The notes beneath the pieces were generated by a model. That model was not told where the DNA came from and made no database searches. It saw only the letters and a program-made list of their open reading frames with translations. Below are positions 16,690-27,933 of a DNA stretch of 64,000 nucleotides, piece after piece. This DNA is from 66-474 sp044464225. Its GTDB lineage: Bacteria > Pseudomonadota > Gammaproteobacteria > Xanthomonadales > Rhodanobacteraceae. The translations under genes and the position numbers were made by a program. Within the stretch, counting starts at the first letter, position 1; each line of letters begins with the position of its first letter. The stretch covers positions 1 through 64,000 of the forward strand of contig JBIQLN010000003.1 of the NCBI GenBank assembly GCA_044464225.1, written 5' to 3'.

Positions 16690-17820
16690 TCAATGACGGA
16701 TGCCGCCGAAGTGCGCAATGGGAACGTTGCTGTGCGGACGGCGCTGGTTCGGTGCCGGCGTGTCGTACAGGATCGGCGGGTCGGCGGCGAAGGGGCCGGT
16801 GAGCCTGGGTCCGCGGACACTCGCCCACAGCGCCTTCAGCGGGTGGGCGAACGCGTCGGCAGCGGCGGTGCCTTCGAATCCGCAGTGCGCCATGCAGTTC
16901 GCGCACTTGGGATTGCGCCCCACGCCATAGTTGTCCCAGTCGGTCTTTTCCATCAGGTCGCGGAACGTCGGCACGTAGCCCTCGTCCACCAGCAGGTAGC
17001 AGGGCTTCTGCCAACCGAACACGTTGCGGCACGGCATGCTCCAGGCAGTGCATTGATAACCCTGGTTGCCGCACACGAAATCCAGGAACAGGCTGGAATG
17101 CGACAGTGGCCACCTCGCGCGGTTCGCCTTCCTGCGCTTGAAGATGTTGCGGAACAGTTCCTTCGATTGGCGACGGCCCATGAAAACGTCCTGGCGCGGC
17201 GCGTGTTCGTAGTGGTAACCCGGTGACACCGTGATCCCGTCCACCTTCAGGTCGTTGGTCGCGAAGTCGAAGAATTCCGCGACTTCCTCGGGCTTGGCGG
17301 TGGTGAACAGGGTGGTATTGATGTTGACCCGGAAGCCGCGCTGCTTGGCGGCGCGGATCGCGGATACCGCCGTATCGAAGATGCCTTCGCGGCCGACGCT
17401 CTCGTCATGGCGTTCGCGCATGCCATCCAGGTGCACCGAAAACGTCAGGTGTTCGGACGGCGAGAACAGATCGAGCTTCTTTTCCAGCAGGATCGCGTTG
17501 GTGCACAGGTACACGTACTTGCCGCGTGCGATGATGCCTTCGACGATCTGCTTGATGTCCTTGTGGATCAGCGGCTCGCCCCCCGGGATGGAAACCATCG
17601 GCGCGCCGCACTCGTCGACCGCCGCCAGGCATTCCTCGACCGTGAGCCGCTGCTTCAGGATGTGCGAGTCGTAATCGATCTTGCCGCAGCCGGGGCAGGC
17701 GAGGTTGCACTGGAACAACGGCTCCAGCATCAGGGTAAGCGGATAACGCTTCACCCCGCGCAGGCGGCGTCCAATGATGTAGCTGGCAACCTTCAACTGC
17801 TGGCGAACGGGAATCGACAT
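16690..17820 (-). CDS. hpnH: Adenosyl-hopene transferase HpnH (radical SAM)
   Basis: HpnH couples the 5'-deoxyadenosyl radical to diploptene, giving adenosylhopane, the first step of C35 extended hopanoids. The 376-residue protein has the [4Fe-4S] cysteine triad CNLACPGC at residues 38-45 and the SAM-binding PGGEPLIH. Near the C terminus is a cysteine group in NPKCANCMAHCGFEG, as in known HpnH proteins. ATG at 17820 carries an AGGAG site. It sits between idi and hpnB in the minus-strand operon. The residue set looks intact. Confidence 0.93.
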   Translation of the reverse strand: MSIPVRQQLKVASYIIGRRLRGVKRYPLTLMLEPLFQCNLACPGCGKIDYDSHILKQRLTVEECLAAVDECGAPMVSIPGGEPLIHKDIKQIVEGIIARGKYVYLCTNAILLEKKLDLFSPSEHLTFSVHLDGMRERHDESVGREGIFDTAVSAIRAAKQRGFRVNINTTLFTTAKPEEVAEFFDFATNDLKVDGITVSPGYHYEHAPRQDVFMGRRQSKELFRNIFKRRKANRARWPLSHSSLFLDFVCGNQGYQCTAWSMPCRNVFGWQKPCYLLVDEGYVPTFRDLMEKTDWDNYGVGRNPKCANCMAHCGFEGTAAADAFAHPLKALWASVRGPRLTGPFAADPPILYDTPAPNQRRPHSNVPIAHFGGIRH

Positions 17821-17993
17821 TCGGTTCTCCTGTGGCGCTTGCCGGCCGCGCGCATGCGCAGCCCTCAGCCTGGCCCGCATGGTGAACCGTCGCGTGTCAA
17901 CGCGGCGTTTAGGCGTCCCGGTTGCAGTTCACCGCGGTTTCAGGCCGGCTTGTGGCGGCACGCCACCCACAACAAACGCGGCAGGCGATCAGA

Positions 17994-18585
17994 TCAGGCT
18001 TCGCACTGCAGGCGTGGCGCTTCGCCGTTGCCTGGCAGGCGATTGGCGAACTCACCGCGCAGGCGTTGCCATTCCATCTTGAGCCAGGGCGTGAAGCGTT
18101 CGGGCTCCTGTGCGATTTCGCGATCCAGCGCCTCCGGCGCGACGTACCGCCACGCCGCGATCTCGGTGTCGTTGACGCGCACCGGCGCATCGGAAACCCC
18201 GACGTACACCCAGCACAATTCGCACTCGGAACCTGCTTCGCCGTATTCGGCGTGGTACTGGAACTTGTAGACGAATTCGAGCGGGCAGGTGAAGCCCAGC
18301 TCCTCGCGCAAGCGGCGCTGCGTCGCGGTATCCATGTCTTCGCCGCCGCGCGGGTGGCTGCAGCAACTGTTGGCCCAGTAACCGGGCCACAGCGGTTTCG
18401 ATGCGGCGCGTTGTTGCAGCAGCAGTTCGCCGGACGGGTTGAACACGAACAGCGAAAACGCGCGATGCAGGATGCCGCGGCCGGCGTGCGCATCGGCCTT
18501 GGACGCGTGGCCGATCTCGCGGTCGGCCTCGTCGACCAGGATCAGCCGCTCGGAGTCGAACGACACTACCCGGTTGTCGTCATGC

Positions 18586-18593
<8 letters not shown>
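17994..18593 (-). CDS. idi: Isopentenyl-diphosphate delta-isomerase, type 1
   Basis: The Idi enzyme interconverts IPP and DMAPP, which a mevalonate-route cell needs to make DMAPP. The 199-residue Nudix-fold protein shows LILVDEADREIGHASK, the active-site cysteine in NSCCSHPRGGED and the Nudix-like REELGF. WYKFQY-type sequence is replaced by VYKFQYHAEYG, followed by E-rich metal ligands. The start is taken as TTG at 18593, because a GGAGAG site lies six bases upstream and it overlaps the stop of the reductase-kinase gene. GTG at 18566 (VSFDSERLILVD) is the alternative. Confidence 0.88.
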
Positions 18594-20844
<2,251 letters not shown>

Positions 20845-20863
20845 TTTGATTCCTTGCAAAGCC

Positions 20864-21886
20864 TCAAACGTTCGAAACGACCTCCAGACCCTTGGGGTCC
20901 GCTTCCAGTCCGATCAGGGGAAACCCCGCGTGCAATGCGCGCTCCGAGAATTCCCGCAACCGCGTATCTTCCACGGCAAACGTGACGCCGACGTCACCGC
21001 CGCCCGCACCGCAGCTCTTGTAGACGCACCCGCAGTCCGCGGCGATCGCGGCGACGGCACGATGCTCGCGGCTGGCGATGTCCGCGCCCGCGGCCGTGCC
21101 GAAGCGCGCCAAGGCTGTAGCGTAATCGTGGAGGTGGGACAGGAAGGCAGCGGCATCGTGGGCGGTCAGGGCGTCGATACCGCGTGAAGAAATTGTAGCG
21201 AGTTCATGCATGTATTGCGTGAACGCGGTCGGCTCGCGTTCACGCCAGGCGGCCACCGTGTCGAGCATCGCGCGGGTGGATGCGGGGCGTCCACTGTAGA
21301 CGCAGGTCCAATGAAGACCCTTTGGCAATCCGACGCGGTCGATCCGGATGGCGTCGCCGTTCCGTTGAAAGCGCGACAGGCCGCCCGTGGATGCCGCTGC
21401 GATGTCGACGCCGCTGCCATGGCCATGCTGGATTGCGCGATGGGTTTCGATGGCTTCGCCGGGCGTGGGGGGAGCCATTTCGGCCAGCGCGTGCAAGGCC
21501 CCCAGCAAAGCCACGGTAAGCGCGGCGCTGGAACCCAATCCCAGTTTTTCGCGCACGCCTTCGCGGTCCAGATGGAACGCATCGCTGTCGAGCTCGACGC
21601 GGCAGGCCGGCAAGCGTTCGACTCGGGGAAACCGCGCCAGCAAGGTGGCGATCCATTCCAGTTCCGCGGGCGCGGCATCGATCCAGGTTGCATCGCCCTC
21701 CTGCAGCCGCAGCCGTGCCTGCAACCCGAGCGTCGGCGAGACGATTTCCCAGTCATCGCGGGCCGTCTCGGTGAGTGCGATGCCCGCGCGACGATCCACT
21801 GCCATTACCAGCGCCGGCGCGCCTTCCAGTACGGCGTATTCGCCCAGCAGCACCAGCTTGCCGGGCGCGCTGGCGGTCACGCGCAT
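20864..21886 (-). CDS. Phosphomevalonate kinase (GHMP family)
   Basis: The 340-residue GHMP kinase starts MRVTASAPGKLVLLGEYAVL, the form seen in phosphomevalonate kinases, with the ATP loop KLGLGSSAALTVAL near residue 115 and a C-terminal SCGAGGGDVGVTFAV. Since the mevalonate kinase is fused to the reductase and the decarboxylase is adjacent, this fills the phosphomevalonate step; the assignment rests on both sequence and context. ATG at 21886 overlaps the decarboxylase stop by ten bases, and its own stop is 19 bases before the fusion gene. Confidence 0.87.
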   Translation of the reverse strand: MRVTASAPGKLVLLGEYAVLEGAPALVMAVDRRAGIALTETARDDWEIVSPTLGLQARLRLQEGDATWIDAAPAELEWIATLLARFPRVERLPACRVELDSDAFHLDREGVREKLGLGSSAALTVALLGALHALAEMAPPTPGEAIETHRAIQHGHGSGVDIAAASTGGLSRFQRNGDAIRIDRVGLPKGLHWTCVYSGRPASTRAMLDTVAAWREREPTAFTQYMHELATISSRGIDALTAHDAAAFLSHLHDYATALARFGTAAGADIASREHRAVAAIAADCGCVYKSCGAGGGDVGVTFAVEDTRLREFSERALHAGFPLIGLEADPKGLEVVSNV

Positions 21887-22869
21887 GCGTCGGCGTCCTC
21901 GACAACCCGCGCGCCTTCGCCGAGGCCGCTGACCAGTACGTCCTCCACGCCCGGAACGCCGCGCAGGGCTTCGGTCACGCGCGCCGTACCGTCGTCCAGG
22001 CAGACGGCTTTCACCTGCGGTCCCGCATCGATGGTGAAAAACACGCCGGTACCCTCGGCCTGCAGCGAGCGGATGCACTGGATGCAATCGAGCGTCGCGC
22101 CGTTCCAGTAAATGAGGGCGGGGCGCGTGGCGAGCATCACGGCGTGCATGGCGAGGCAGCTCGCTTCGCTGACGCGCGCGAGTTTTTCGAAATCGCGCGT
22201 TTGCACGGCATGGCGCGCTGCATCCAGATCGCGGGGCACGGCGGCGATCCAGTCGCGGTAATACGGCGACGTCCGTTGCGAGGCCTCCATGCCGGCCCGC
22301 GAATCCACGGCCTTCTTCTTGCGGCTGGTGACCGCCACCACGACCTTGAGCGGCCACGCACTGGCCTCCAGCACCGGCGTTGCGAACGCGTCTTCGCCGT
22401 CTGTGCGCGTGCCCGGCGCCATCTCCACGAAGCCCCCGTGGATCGACCGCGCCGCCGAACCCGAGCCGCGTCGCGCCAGCATCGACAGTTCGCGCGTGGC
22501 AAGTTCAAGCCCGAGCGCGCGACCGGCCGCGACGGCCAGCGCCGCGAAACCCGACGCCGACGACGCCAGTCCCGCGCCGGTCGGAAAATCGTTGCCGGAT
22601 TCCACCCGTGCCCGCGTCGCGATGCCCGCGCGCGCGCGGAACAGGTCGAGGAAGGCACCGATCTTGCGGGTGTGCGCTTCTTCGTGTTCGCCGTTCAACG
22701 TCACATCGTCGGCGCCGAGCGAATCGTCGAAGCGCACGCGCGTGCGCGTGTGCAGCGCGTCGAGCGTGATCGAGAGCGAACCCGCGGCCGGCAGGTTCAA
22801 GGCGGCGTCACGTTTGCCCCAGTACTTGACCAGCGCAATGTTGGGTTGGGCCTGCGCAGTGGCGTGCAT
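21877..22869 (-). CDS. mvaD: Diphosphomevalonate decarboxylase
   Basis: This enzyme turns mevalonate diphosphate into IPP with ATP. The 330-residue protein has the diagnostic N terminus QPNIALVKYWGKRD, the GHMP phosphate loop GAGLASSASGFAAL, and the RSIHGGFVEM active-site segment with arginine. TIDAGPQVKAVC near the end aligns with the catalytic-aspartate region of MvaD. ATG at 22869 (MHATAQAQPN) is preferred; the frame stays open to 22962 upstream. The gap of ~127 bp to hpnA is the largest between the isoprenoid genes apart from that at 17821-17993. Confidence 0.93.
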   Translation of the reverse strand: MHATAQAQPNIALVKYWGKRDAALNLPAAGSLSITLDALHTRTRVRFDDSLGADDVTLNGEHEEAHTRKIGAFLDLFRARAGIATRARVESGNDFPTGAGLASSASGFAALAVAAGRALGLELATRELSMLARRGSGSAARSIHGGFVEMAPGTRTDGEDAFATPVLEASAWPLKVVVAVTSRKKKAVDSRAGMEASQRTSPYYRDWIAAVPRDLDAARHAVQTRDFEKLARVSEASCLAMHAVMLATRPALIYWNGATLDCIQCIRSLQAEGTGVFFTIDAGPQVKAVCLDDGTARVTEALRGVPGVEDVLVSGLGEGARVVEDADACA

Positions 22870-22996
22870 CCGGTGCGATGTGATCACTTGGGTATCGTTG
22901 GGTTTTGCGGGGCGGGAGAAGCAACGCATTCCGCCGTGGCAGTGCACGCAGCGGGTCGGCACCCGCCCCTACATGGTGAACCGGGGGGTTGGGTGG

Positions 22997-23989
22997 CTAA
23001 TCACAGTATCCATTCTCACGGAACCATTGTATTGCGTCGGCCAGCGCTTCCCGGGCCGGTCGCGCATGCCACCCAAGTTCGGTCTCGGCACGCCGGCTCG
23101 AAAAATACATCTTGTGCCGCGAAAGCTTGACGCCATCCACCGTGACGCTCGGCGTGGCGCCCGTCACGCGCGCCCATGACTCGGCGGCCCAGGCAACCGG
23201 CAACACGGCGGCGTGCGGCAATTTCAGCCACGGCGCGCGGCGGCCGGTCAGTTCGGCCACCATGGCGAGGATGGTTTGCAAGCTCAGGTTCTCGCCGCCC
23301 AGCACGTAACGGCGCCCGCGCTCGCCTTTCTCGTAGGCCAGCACGTGGCCTTCCGCGACATCATCGACATGCACGACGCACAATCCCGTCTCGACGAATG
23401 CGGGCATCCGTCCGCGCGCGGCGTCGAGGATCATCCGTCCGGTCGGCGTCGGCTTGCGATCGCGCGGGCCCACGGGCGCGGCGGGGTTGACGATCACGAT
23501 GTCGGTGCCGGCGCGCGCGCAGCGGCGCACCAGCGCTTCCGACAGGAACTTGGAACGCTTGTACGCGCCGATCATGTCGTGGAGGCGTAGGGGCGTGTCT
23601 TCGTCGGAAGGCGTGCCGTCGCGGTGCAGGCCGAGCGTGGCCACGCTGGAGGTGTGCACGATGCGCCGCACGCCACCACGCTGCGCGGCCAGCAGGATGT
23701 TGTGCGTGCCGCGCACGTTGGACATCCGGATCTCGCGCGGGTCGCGCGTCCAAAGGCGGTAGTCGGCGGCGACATGGAACAGTCCCTCGCAACCCGCCAG
23801 TGCCCGATCCAGCGAAGCCGCATCCAGCAGGTCGCCGCGCACGGTTTCGACGGGCAGTCCTTCGAGATTGGAGGTGTCGCTCGAAGCGCGCGCCAACGCC
23901 CGCACCGGATAGCCGCGGCGCAACAGCGCGCGCACCACGGCCGAGCCGACGAATCCGTTGGCGCCGCTGACCAGGACCTGCCTGTTCAT
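22997..23989 (-). CDS. hpnA: Hopanoid-associated sugar epimerase HpnA
   Basis: The 330-residue extended SDR has the NAD(P) motif SGANGFVGSAVV at the N terminus, HTSSVATLG and the catalytic pair in GAYKRSKFLSE. GENLSLQTIL and the C-terminal DAIQWFRENGY agree with HpnA proteins, which sit in hopanoid clusters and resemble dihydroflavonol reductases and sugar epimerases. The reaction is not established. ATG at 23989 overlaps the hpnG stop as ATGA. Confidence 0.9.
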   Translation of the reverse strand: MNRQVLVSGANGFVGSAVVRALLRRGYPVRALARASSDTSNLEGLPVETVRGDLLDAASLDRALAGCEGLFHVAADYRLWTRDPREIRMSNVRGTHNILLAAQRGGVRRIVHTSSVATLGLHRDGTPSDEDTPLRLHDMIGAYKRSKFLSEALVRRCARAGTDIVIVNPAAPVGPRDRKPTPTGRMILDAARGRMPAFVETGLCVVHVDDVAEGHVLAYEKGERGRRYVLGGENLSLQTILAMVAELTGRRAPWLKLPHAAVLPVAWAAESWARVTGATPSVTVDGVKLSRHKMYFSSRRAETELGWHARPAREALADAIQWFRENGYCD

Positions 23990-24699
23990 GCAGCGAGCGC
24001 AGCAGCGGTTGCGAGTGAACGGCGGGCGCGCCGGAAGTCGCGCGACAGCGCTCGTGCGGCGCGCCACGTCGCGGGGCCGCCGAGCGCGATCGCCGTCACC
24101 ATCCGCAGCGACCAGCCGCGATCGGCGCCTTCGAGCGCGCCGGCCATGCCCGCGGGCAGTTCACGGTCGACCGGATCACAGATGGCTTTCACCGCCACGA
24201 ACGGCAATTTTGCCCGCGCGGCAACGGCGGCGATGGGCGCGGCTTCCATGTCCACGGCAAGCGCGTGGCTGCGGGTTGCCAGCGCCCGCTTGGCGGTCGT
24301 GGTCGCCACCGGTTGCGGCGTCGACCAGAGCATGCCCCGACGTACGGGGAGGCTGGCCGCCAGGAGTTCGGCGAGGTGCGCGGCGAGATCGGTGTCCGTG
24401 GCGAAGCCCGGGTCATCACGCATGTAGCCGACGCGGTCTGGAATCAATATGTCGCCCGAAACCAGATCGGACGTCAGCGCGCCCGCCACGCCCCAGTTCG
24501 CCAGGCGCAGGACGCCGCAGGTGAGCAGGCGTTCCGCCGCGCGCATCGCATTGTGCGGGCCCATGCCGGAAACCGCGACCCAGCCCCTGCGCCAACGCGC
24601 GCATTCACCGATGCCGATGCCGCGTACGCCGATGCTGTGGGCCTCCGCCGGCAGGGCGACGATCAGGCCGACCCCATCAGGACTGGCAGGTGCGGACAT
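23986..24699 (-). CDS. hpnG: Adenosylhopane nucleosidase/phosphorylase HpnG
   Basis: HpnG releases adenine from adenosylhopane on the way to ribosylhopane and bacteriohopanetetrol. The 237-residue protein is a nucleoside-phosphorylase-like fold with LIVALPAEAHSIG at the start, SGMGPHNAMRAAE in the centre, and VDMEAAPIAAVA, the conserved Met-Glu purine/ribose site. VKAICDPVDRELP follows. It overlaps the cyclase gene by 23 bases and hpnA by four. With HpnH at 16690 it gives the two steps needed to start C35 side-chain formation; later genes such as hpnO, hpnI, hpnJ and hpnK are not in the window. Confidence 0.9.
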   Translation of the reverse strand: MSAPASPDGVGLIVALPAEAHSIGVRGIGIGECARWRRGWVAVSGMGPHNAMRAAERLLTCGVLRLANWGVAGALTSDLVSGDILIPDRVGYMRDDPGFATDTDLAAHLAELLAASLPVRRGMLWSTPQPVATTTAKRALATRSHALAVDMEAAPIAAVAARAKLPFVAVKAICDPVDRELPAGMAGALEGADRGWSLRMVTAIALGGPATWRAARALSRDFRRARRSLATAAALAA

Positions 24700-26617
24700 T
24701 GCGATAGCGCACCAGGGCCCAGTACGGGAAATAGTGGTTGTAGCCGTGGTACTTCAGGTAGAACACGCGCGGGAAGCCTGGCGCATTGAAGCGGGCGTCG
24801 TGCCATTCTCCCCCGACTTGCGTCTTCAGGAGATATTCGATGCCGCGCGTTACCGCCGGGCTGTTCGCTTCGCCGGCCGACATCAACGCCAGCAGCGCCC
24901 ATGCGGTCTGCGCCGGGCCGCTGCGCGCGCCGCGTCCACGCAGCTCGGGATTGAGGTAGCTGTCGTTGCCTTCGCCCCAGCCGCCATCGGCTTGCTGCAC
25001 TGATTTCAGCCACTGCACGGCGCGGCGCACCGCCGGCTCCTCCGCCGGCAGGCCTGCGGCGCGAAGCGCAACCAGTACCGACCATGTCCCGTAGATGTAA
25101 TTGGTACCCCAGCGTCCGAACCAGGCGCCTTCGGGAGATTGTTCGTCCAGCAGGAAACGCGCGGCCCGTTCGCGCACTTCACGATCGGATCCGCGATCGA
25201 GCAACGACAGCAGCAACAGGACCCGGCCGCTGACGTCGCTGGTGGCCGGATCCAGCAGCGCCCCATGGTCGGCGAAGGGAATCTGGTTCAACCATTGATG
25301 GTCGTTGTCGGCATCGAACGCGGCGAAGCCGCCGTTCCCGGATTGCATGCCGCACAGCCAGTCGGCGGCGCGCGCGATGGCGTTGCCGTAGCGCGCACGA
25401 TCCGCCGACTGGTACAGGGCACGCGCGACGACGGCCGTGTCGTCGAGGTCGGGATAGGCGTCGTTCCGGTACTGGAAGGCCCAGCCGCCACCGCGCAGTT
25501 GCGGACGATAGGCGCGCCAGTCGCCCGGCTCGTCGAGCAGTTGCCGCGACAGCAGCCAGTCCAGCGCGCGGCGCTGGGCGTGCGCCGGTGCGTCGCGGTC
25601 TTCCTGCATCGCGAGACAGGTCAGCCCGGTGTCCCACACCGGCGACACGCACGGCTGGCACCCGGCTTCCTGATCGCGCACGACCAGCAGGTCGTCGATG
25701 GCTTTTCGGGTATCGCGTCGGGCCGGATGCTCGGCGGGGTAATCCATCAGCGCCAACGCTTCGTAGGCATTGACCATCGCCGGGAAAATCGCCCCCAGCC
25801 CGCCGTCGCCATTGCGCCGTTCGAGGATCCAGGCCTCGGCACGCTTCATTGCACGCCGGCGCAGGCGTTTCGGGATGAGAGGCTCCAGGTGGCGAACGAT
25901 TTCCTCGCACGCGAAGAGGACGCGATTCAACAGCGAGCGCGAATGGAAGTAATGCCTTTCCTCGTCGGGCGGAGTGACGAAAAGCTCGGGGATGTGCACG
26001 TCCCGCGGATTGGCGGCGCGCGGCTTCAACGTGGTCAGGACCGACAGCGGCACCATCACCGTGCGGGACCAGTACGAGACCTTGCCGAGGTTGAACGGAA
26101 ACCATCGCGGCAGCAGCACGATTTCCACGGGCAGGAACGGCACGCCGCGCCACGGCAATTCCCCGAACAGTGCCAGCGCGATGCGGGTGAAGACATTGCT
26201 GCGCGCGGCGCCGCCGTGGGCCAGGATGGCCGCGCGTGCCTTCGCCATGTGCGGGGCGTCGGCGCGGTCGCCGGCCAGCTTCAGCGCGTAGTAGCACTTC
26301 ACGCTGCAACTCACGTCCAGTGCGCCACCGGGATAGAGCGGCCAGCCGCCATCGCGCGACTGGCGCCTGCGCAGGTATTCGGCGAGCCGCGATTCCAGCA
26401 GGCGGTCGGACTCCCCGAGGTAATGCAGCATGAGGATGTACTCTGCCGGAATCGTGCAATCGGCTTCGAGTTCGTACTGCCAGCAACCCTCCGCACGCTG
26501 GCGCGAGAGGATGTTGGCGCGAGCGGCGTCGATCGCCGCCGTCAGGCGGTCGCGCACGCCCGTGTCGATGCGGCTCGCCGCGGGCCGGTAACGCGGGGCG
26601 CCAAAATCGGGCGGCAT
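24677..26617 (-). CDS. shc: Squalene-hopene cyclase
   Basis: The 646-residue monotopic enzyme cyclises squalene to hopene and diplopterol. The catalytic acid motif is PDLDDTA at residues 389-395 (D390-L-D392-D393), matching the DxDD of the family. Several QW repeats are visible, such as QSRDGGW, NGDGGLGA, SGNGGFAAF, SPEGAWFGRWG and QQADGGWGEG. The length is normal. ATG at 26617 (MPPDFGAPRY) is 16 bases downstream of the squalene synthase stop, so translation is probably coupled. It is the core hopanoid gene of the operon. Confidence 0.95.
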   Translation of the reverse strand: MPPDFGAPRYRPAASRIDTGVRDRLTAAIDAARANILSRQRAEGCWQYELEADCTIPAEYILMLHYLGESDRLLESRLAEYLRRRQSRDGGWPLYPGGALDVSCSVKCYYALKLAGDRADAPHMAKARAAILAHGGAARSNVFTRIALALFGELPWRGVPFLPVEIVLLPRWFPFNLGKVSYWSRTVMVPLSVLTTLKPRAANPRDVHIPELFVTPPDEERHYFHSRSLLNRVLFACEEIVRHLEPLIPKRLRRRAMKRAEAWILERRNGDGGLGAIFPAMVNAYEALALMDYPAEHPARRDTRKAIDDLLVVRDQEAGCQPCVSPVWDTGLTCLAMQEDRDAPAHAQRRALDWLLSRQLLDEPGDWRAYRPQLRGGGWAFQYRNDAYPDLDDTAVVARALYQSADRARYGNAIARAADWLCGMQSGNGGFAAFDADNDHQWLNQIPFADHGALLDPATSDVSGRVLLLLSLLDRGSDREVRERAARFLLDEQSPEGAWFGRWGTNYIYGTWSVLVALRAAGLPAEEPAVRRAVQWLKSVQQADGGWGEGNDSYLNPELRGRGARSGPAQTAWALLALMSAGEANSPAVTRGIEYLLKTQVGGEWHDARFNAPGFPRVFYLKYHGYNHYFPYWALVRYRNVRTCQS

Positions 26618-26633
26618 GATCAGGCCCTCGCCC

Positions 26634-27770
26634 TCATTTGAACGTGAAGGCCTGCGCCGGGCCGCAGGCATCGCTGCGCGGCCACGCGCCGTGGGCATCG
26701 GGCAGCCATCCGCGCCAGTCGCTCGCCAGTGCCTGCAGCGGGAGGCCTTCCGCCATGCGTGCAAACCAGCGCTGCAGCACGCGGCTGTAGCCGGCGAACA
26801 GATGGGTGACGATCACGATTTTCTTGACGACCTGGCGCGACACTTTCACCTGTGCGCCGGCCGTGAAATCCGGCTTGGCCAGGATCGAGCCCAGCGTGCG
26901 CATGGCCAGTCCCAGCGCGATCAGGCAGAAGCGCCGGATACCCACCTCTTTTTCGGGAATCAGCAGGGTATAGTCGAGCGCATTGCGAAGGTGGCTGTGG
27001 GCGACGCCGATCAGTTGCGCGTAGGCCTTGCCGAACGCGGCCGGTACGTCGTTGCGGCGGATGTCTTGCAGTTCCACGCCGGCGCGGGCGAACAGGTCGT
27101 GGGGCAACCAGCAGGCGCCACGATCGCGGTCCTCCCAGAAATCCTTGAGGATGTTGGTCATCTGCAGGCCCTGGCCGAACGACACGTCCAGCGCGGACAA
27201 CGCCTCGCGGCGCTCGGCGATACGCGGCGAGTAGTCGCAGAAGAGATCGGTGAGCGTCTGGCCGACGATGCCGGCGACGTAATAGCAGTAGCGATCCATT
27301 TCGCGCATGTCGGCCAGGCCGGCCGGGCTGGTGCGCCGCTCGAAGCTCGGCATGCCGGTGCACATGGTGCGGATGCAGCGCGCCAGCGATTCACGCTGCG
27401 CCAGGTTGAAGCCGTCGGTGACCTGGATGATTTCCGCGGTGTGTGCGACCAGATCGCGTTCGGCGGCGAGCGTGTTGCCGATGAGCAACGGTGCCAGGTC
27501 GCGCGCGAACGAAGCCGGGTCTTCGGTGGATTCGACCACCCGGGTGAAGCGGTCGTGGAACTGCTGCTTCACGTCGCCGGGCAGGGCATTTTCATCTTCG
27601 ATGGTGTCGGCGATCCGGCACAGCAGGTACGCATTCGCGATCACCGTGCGCAGGCGCACGTCGAGTTGCGGAATGGTCAGTGCAAAGGTGCGCGAAACCT
27701 CCGGCAGGATGCGCGCCTGATAGCCGTGGGCACCGCGTCGCGATCCACTGGCGAAAGCTTGGGCGATCAT
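26634..27770 (-). CDS. Squalene synthase, FDFT-like single-enzyme type
   Basis: The 378-residue trans-prenyltransferase has the two acidic motifs DTIED (residues 55-59) and DFWED (210-214). Around them are CRIADTIEDE, RYCYYVAGIVGQTLTDLF and LQMTNILKDF, which resemble the eukaryotic-type squalene synthase more than the HpnC/HpnD pair. The enzyme would join two farnesyl diphosphates head to head and reduce the presqualene intermediate with NADPH. No hpnC, hpnD or hpnE is in the window, which fits a one-gene route. It is the first gene of the minus-strand operon. ATG at 27770 has an AAGGAG site ten bases upstream. Confidence 0.85.
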   Translation of the reverse strand: MIAQAFASGSRRGAHGYQARILPEVSRTFALTIPQLDVRLRTVIANAYLLCRIADTIEDENALPGDVKQQFHDRFTRVVESTEDPASFARDLAPLLIGNTLAAERDLVAHTAEIIQVTDGFNLAQRESLARCIRTMCTGMPSFERRTSPAGLADMREMDRYCYYVAGIVGQTLTDLFCDYSPRIAERREALSALDVSFGQGLQMTNILKDFWEDRDRGACWLPHDLFARAGVELQDIRRNDVPAAFGKAYAQLIGVAHSHLRNALDYTLLIPEKEVGIRRFCLIALGLAMRTLGSILAKPDFTAGAQVKVSRQVVKKIVIVTHLFAGYSRVLQRWFARMAEGLPLQALASDWRGWLPDAHGAWPRSDACGPAQAFTFK

Positions 27771-27860
27771 CCTGCTGGTCTCCTTCGGCGCGTCGTCAGC
27801 CGACTTCGTGATCCTACGCATTGTGCGTGAAGATAAGGTGGAAGTCGCGGGGAAGTTGCT

Positions 27861-27890
27861 TTGACACGCGAGTGCCACCGTCGCTAGGCT
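27861..27890 (+). promoter_or_regulatory. Sigma-70-type promoter for ispA
   Basis: TTGACA at 27861-27866 is a perfect -35 hexamer; TAGGCT at 27885-27890 is a fair -10, with 18 bp between them. The predicted start of transcription lies about 35 bases before the ispA ATG, ahead of its GAGGAG ribosome-binding site at 27921-27926. The opposing operon promoter must lie within the same 163-bp divergent region but shows no clear hexamers. Confidence 0.6.
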
Positions 27891-27933
27891 CGCGGCGATT
27901 CGCGGCGGTTGCCGCCGCACGAGGAGCGGGTCG

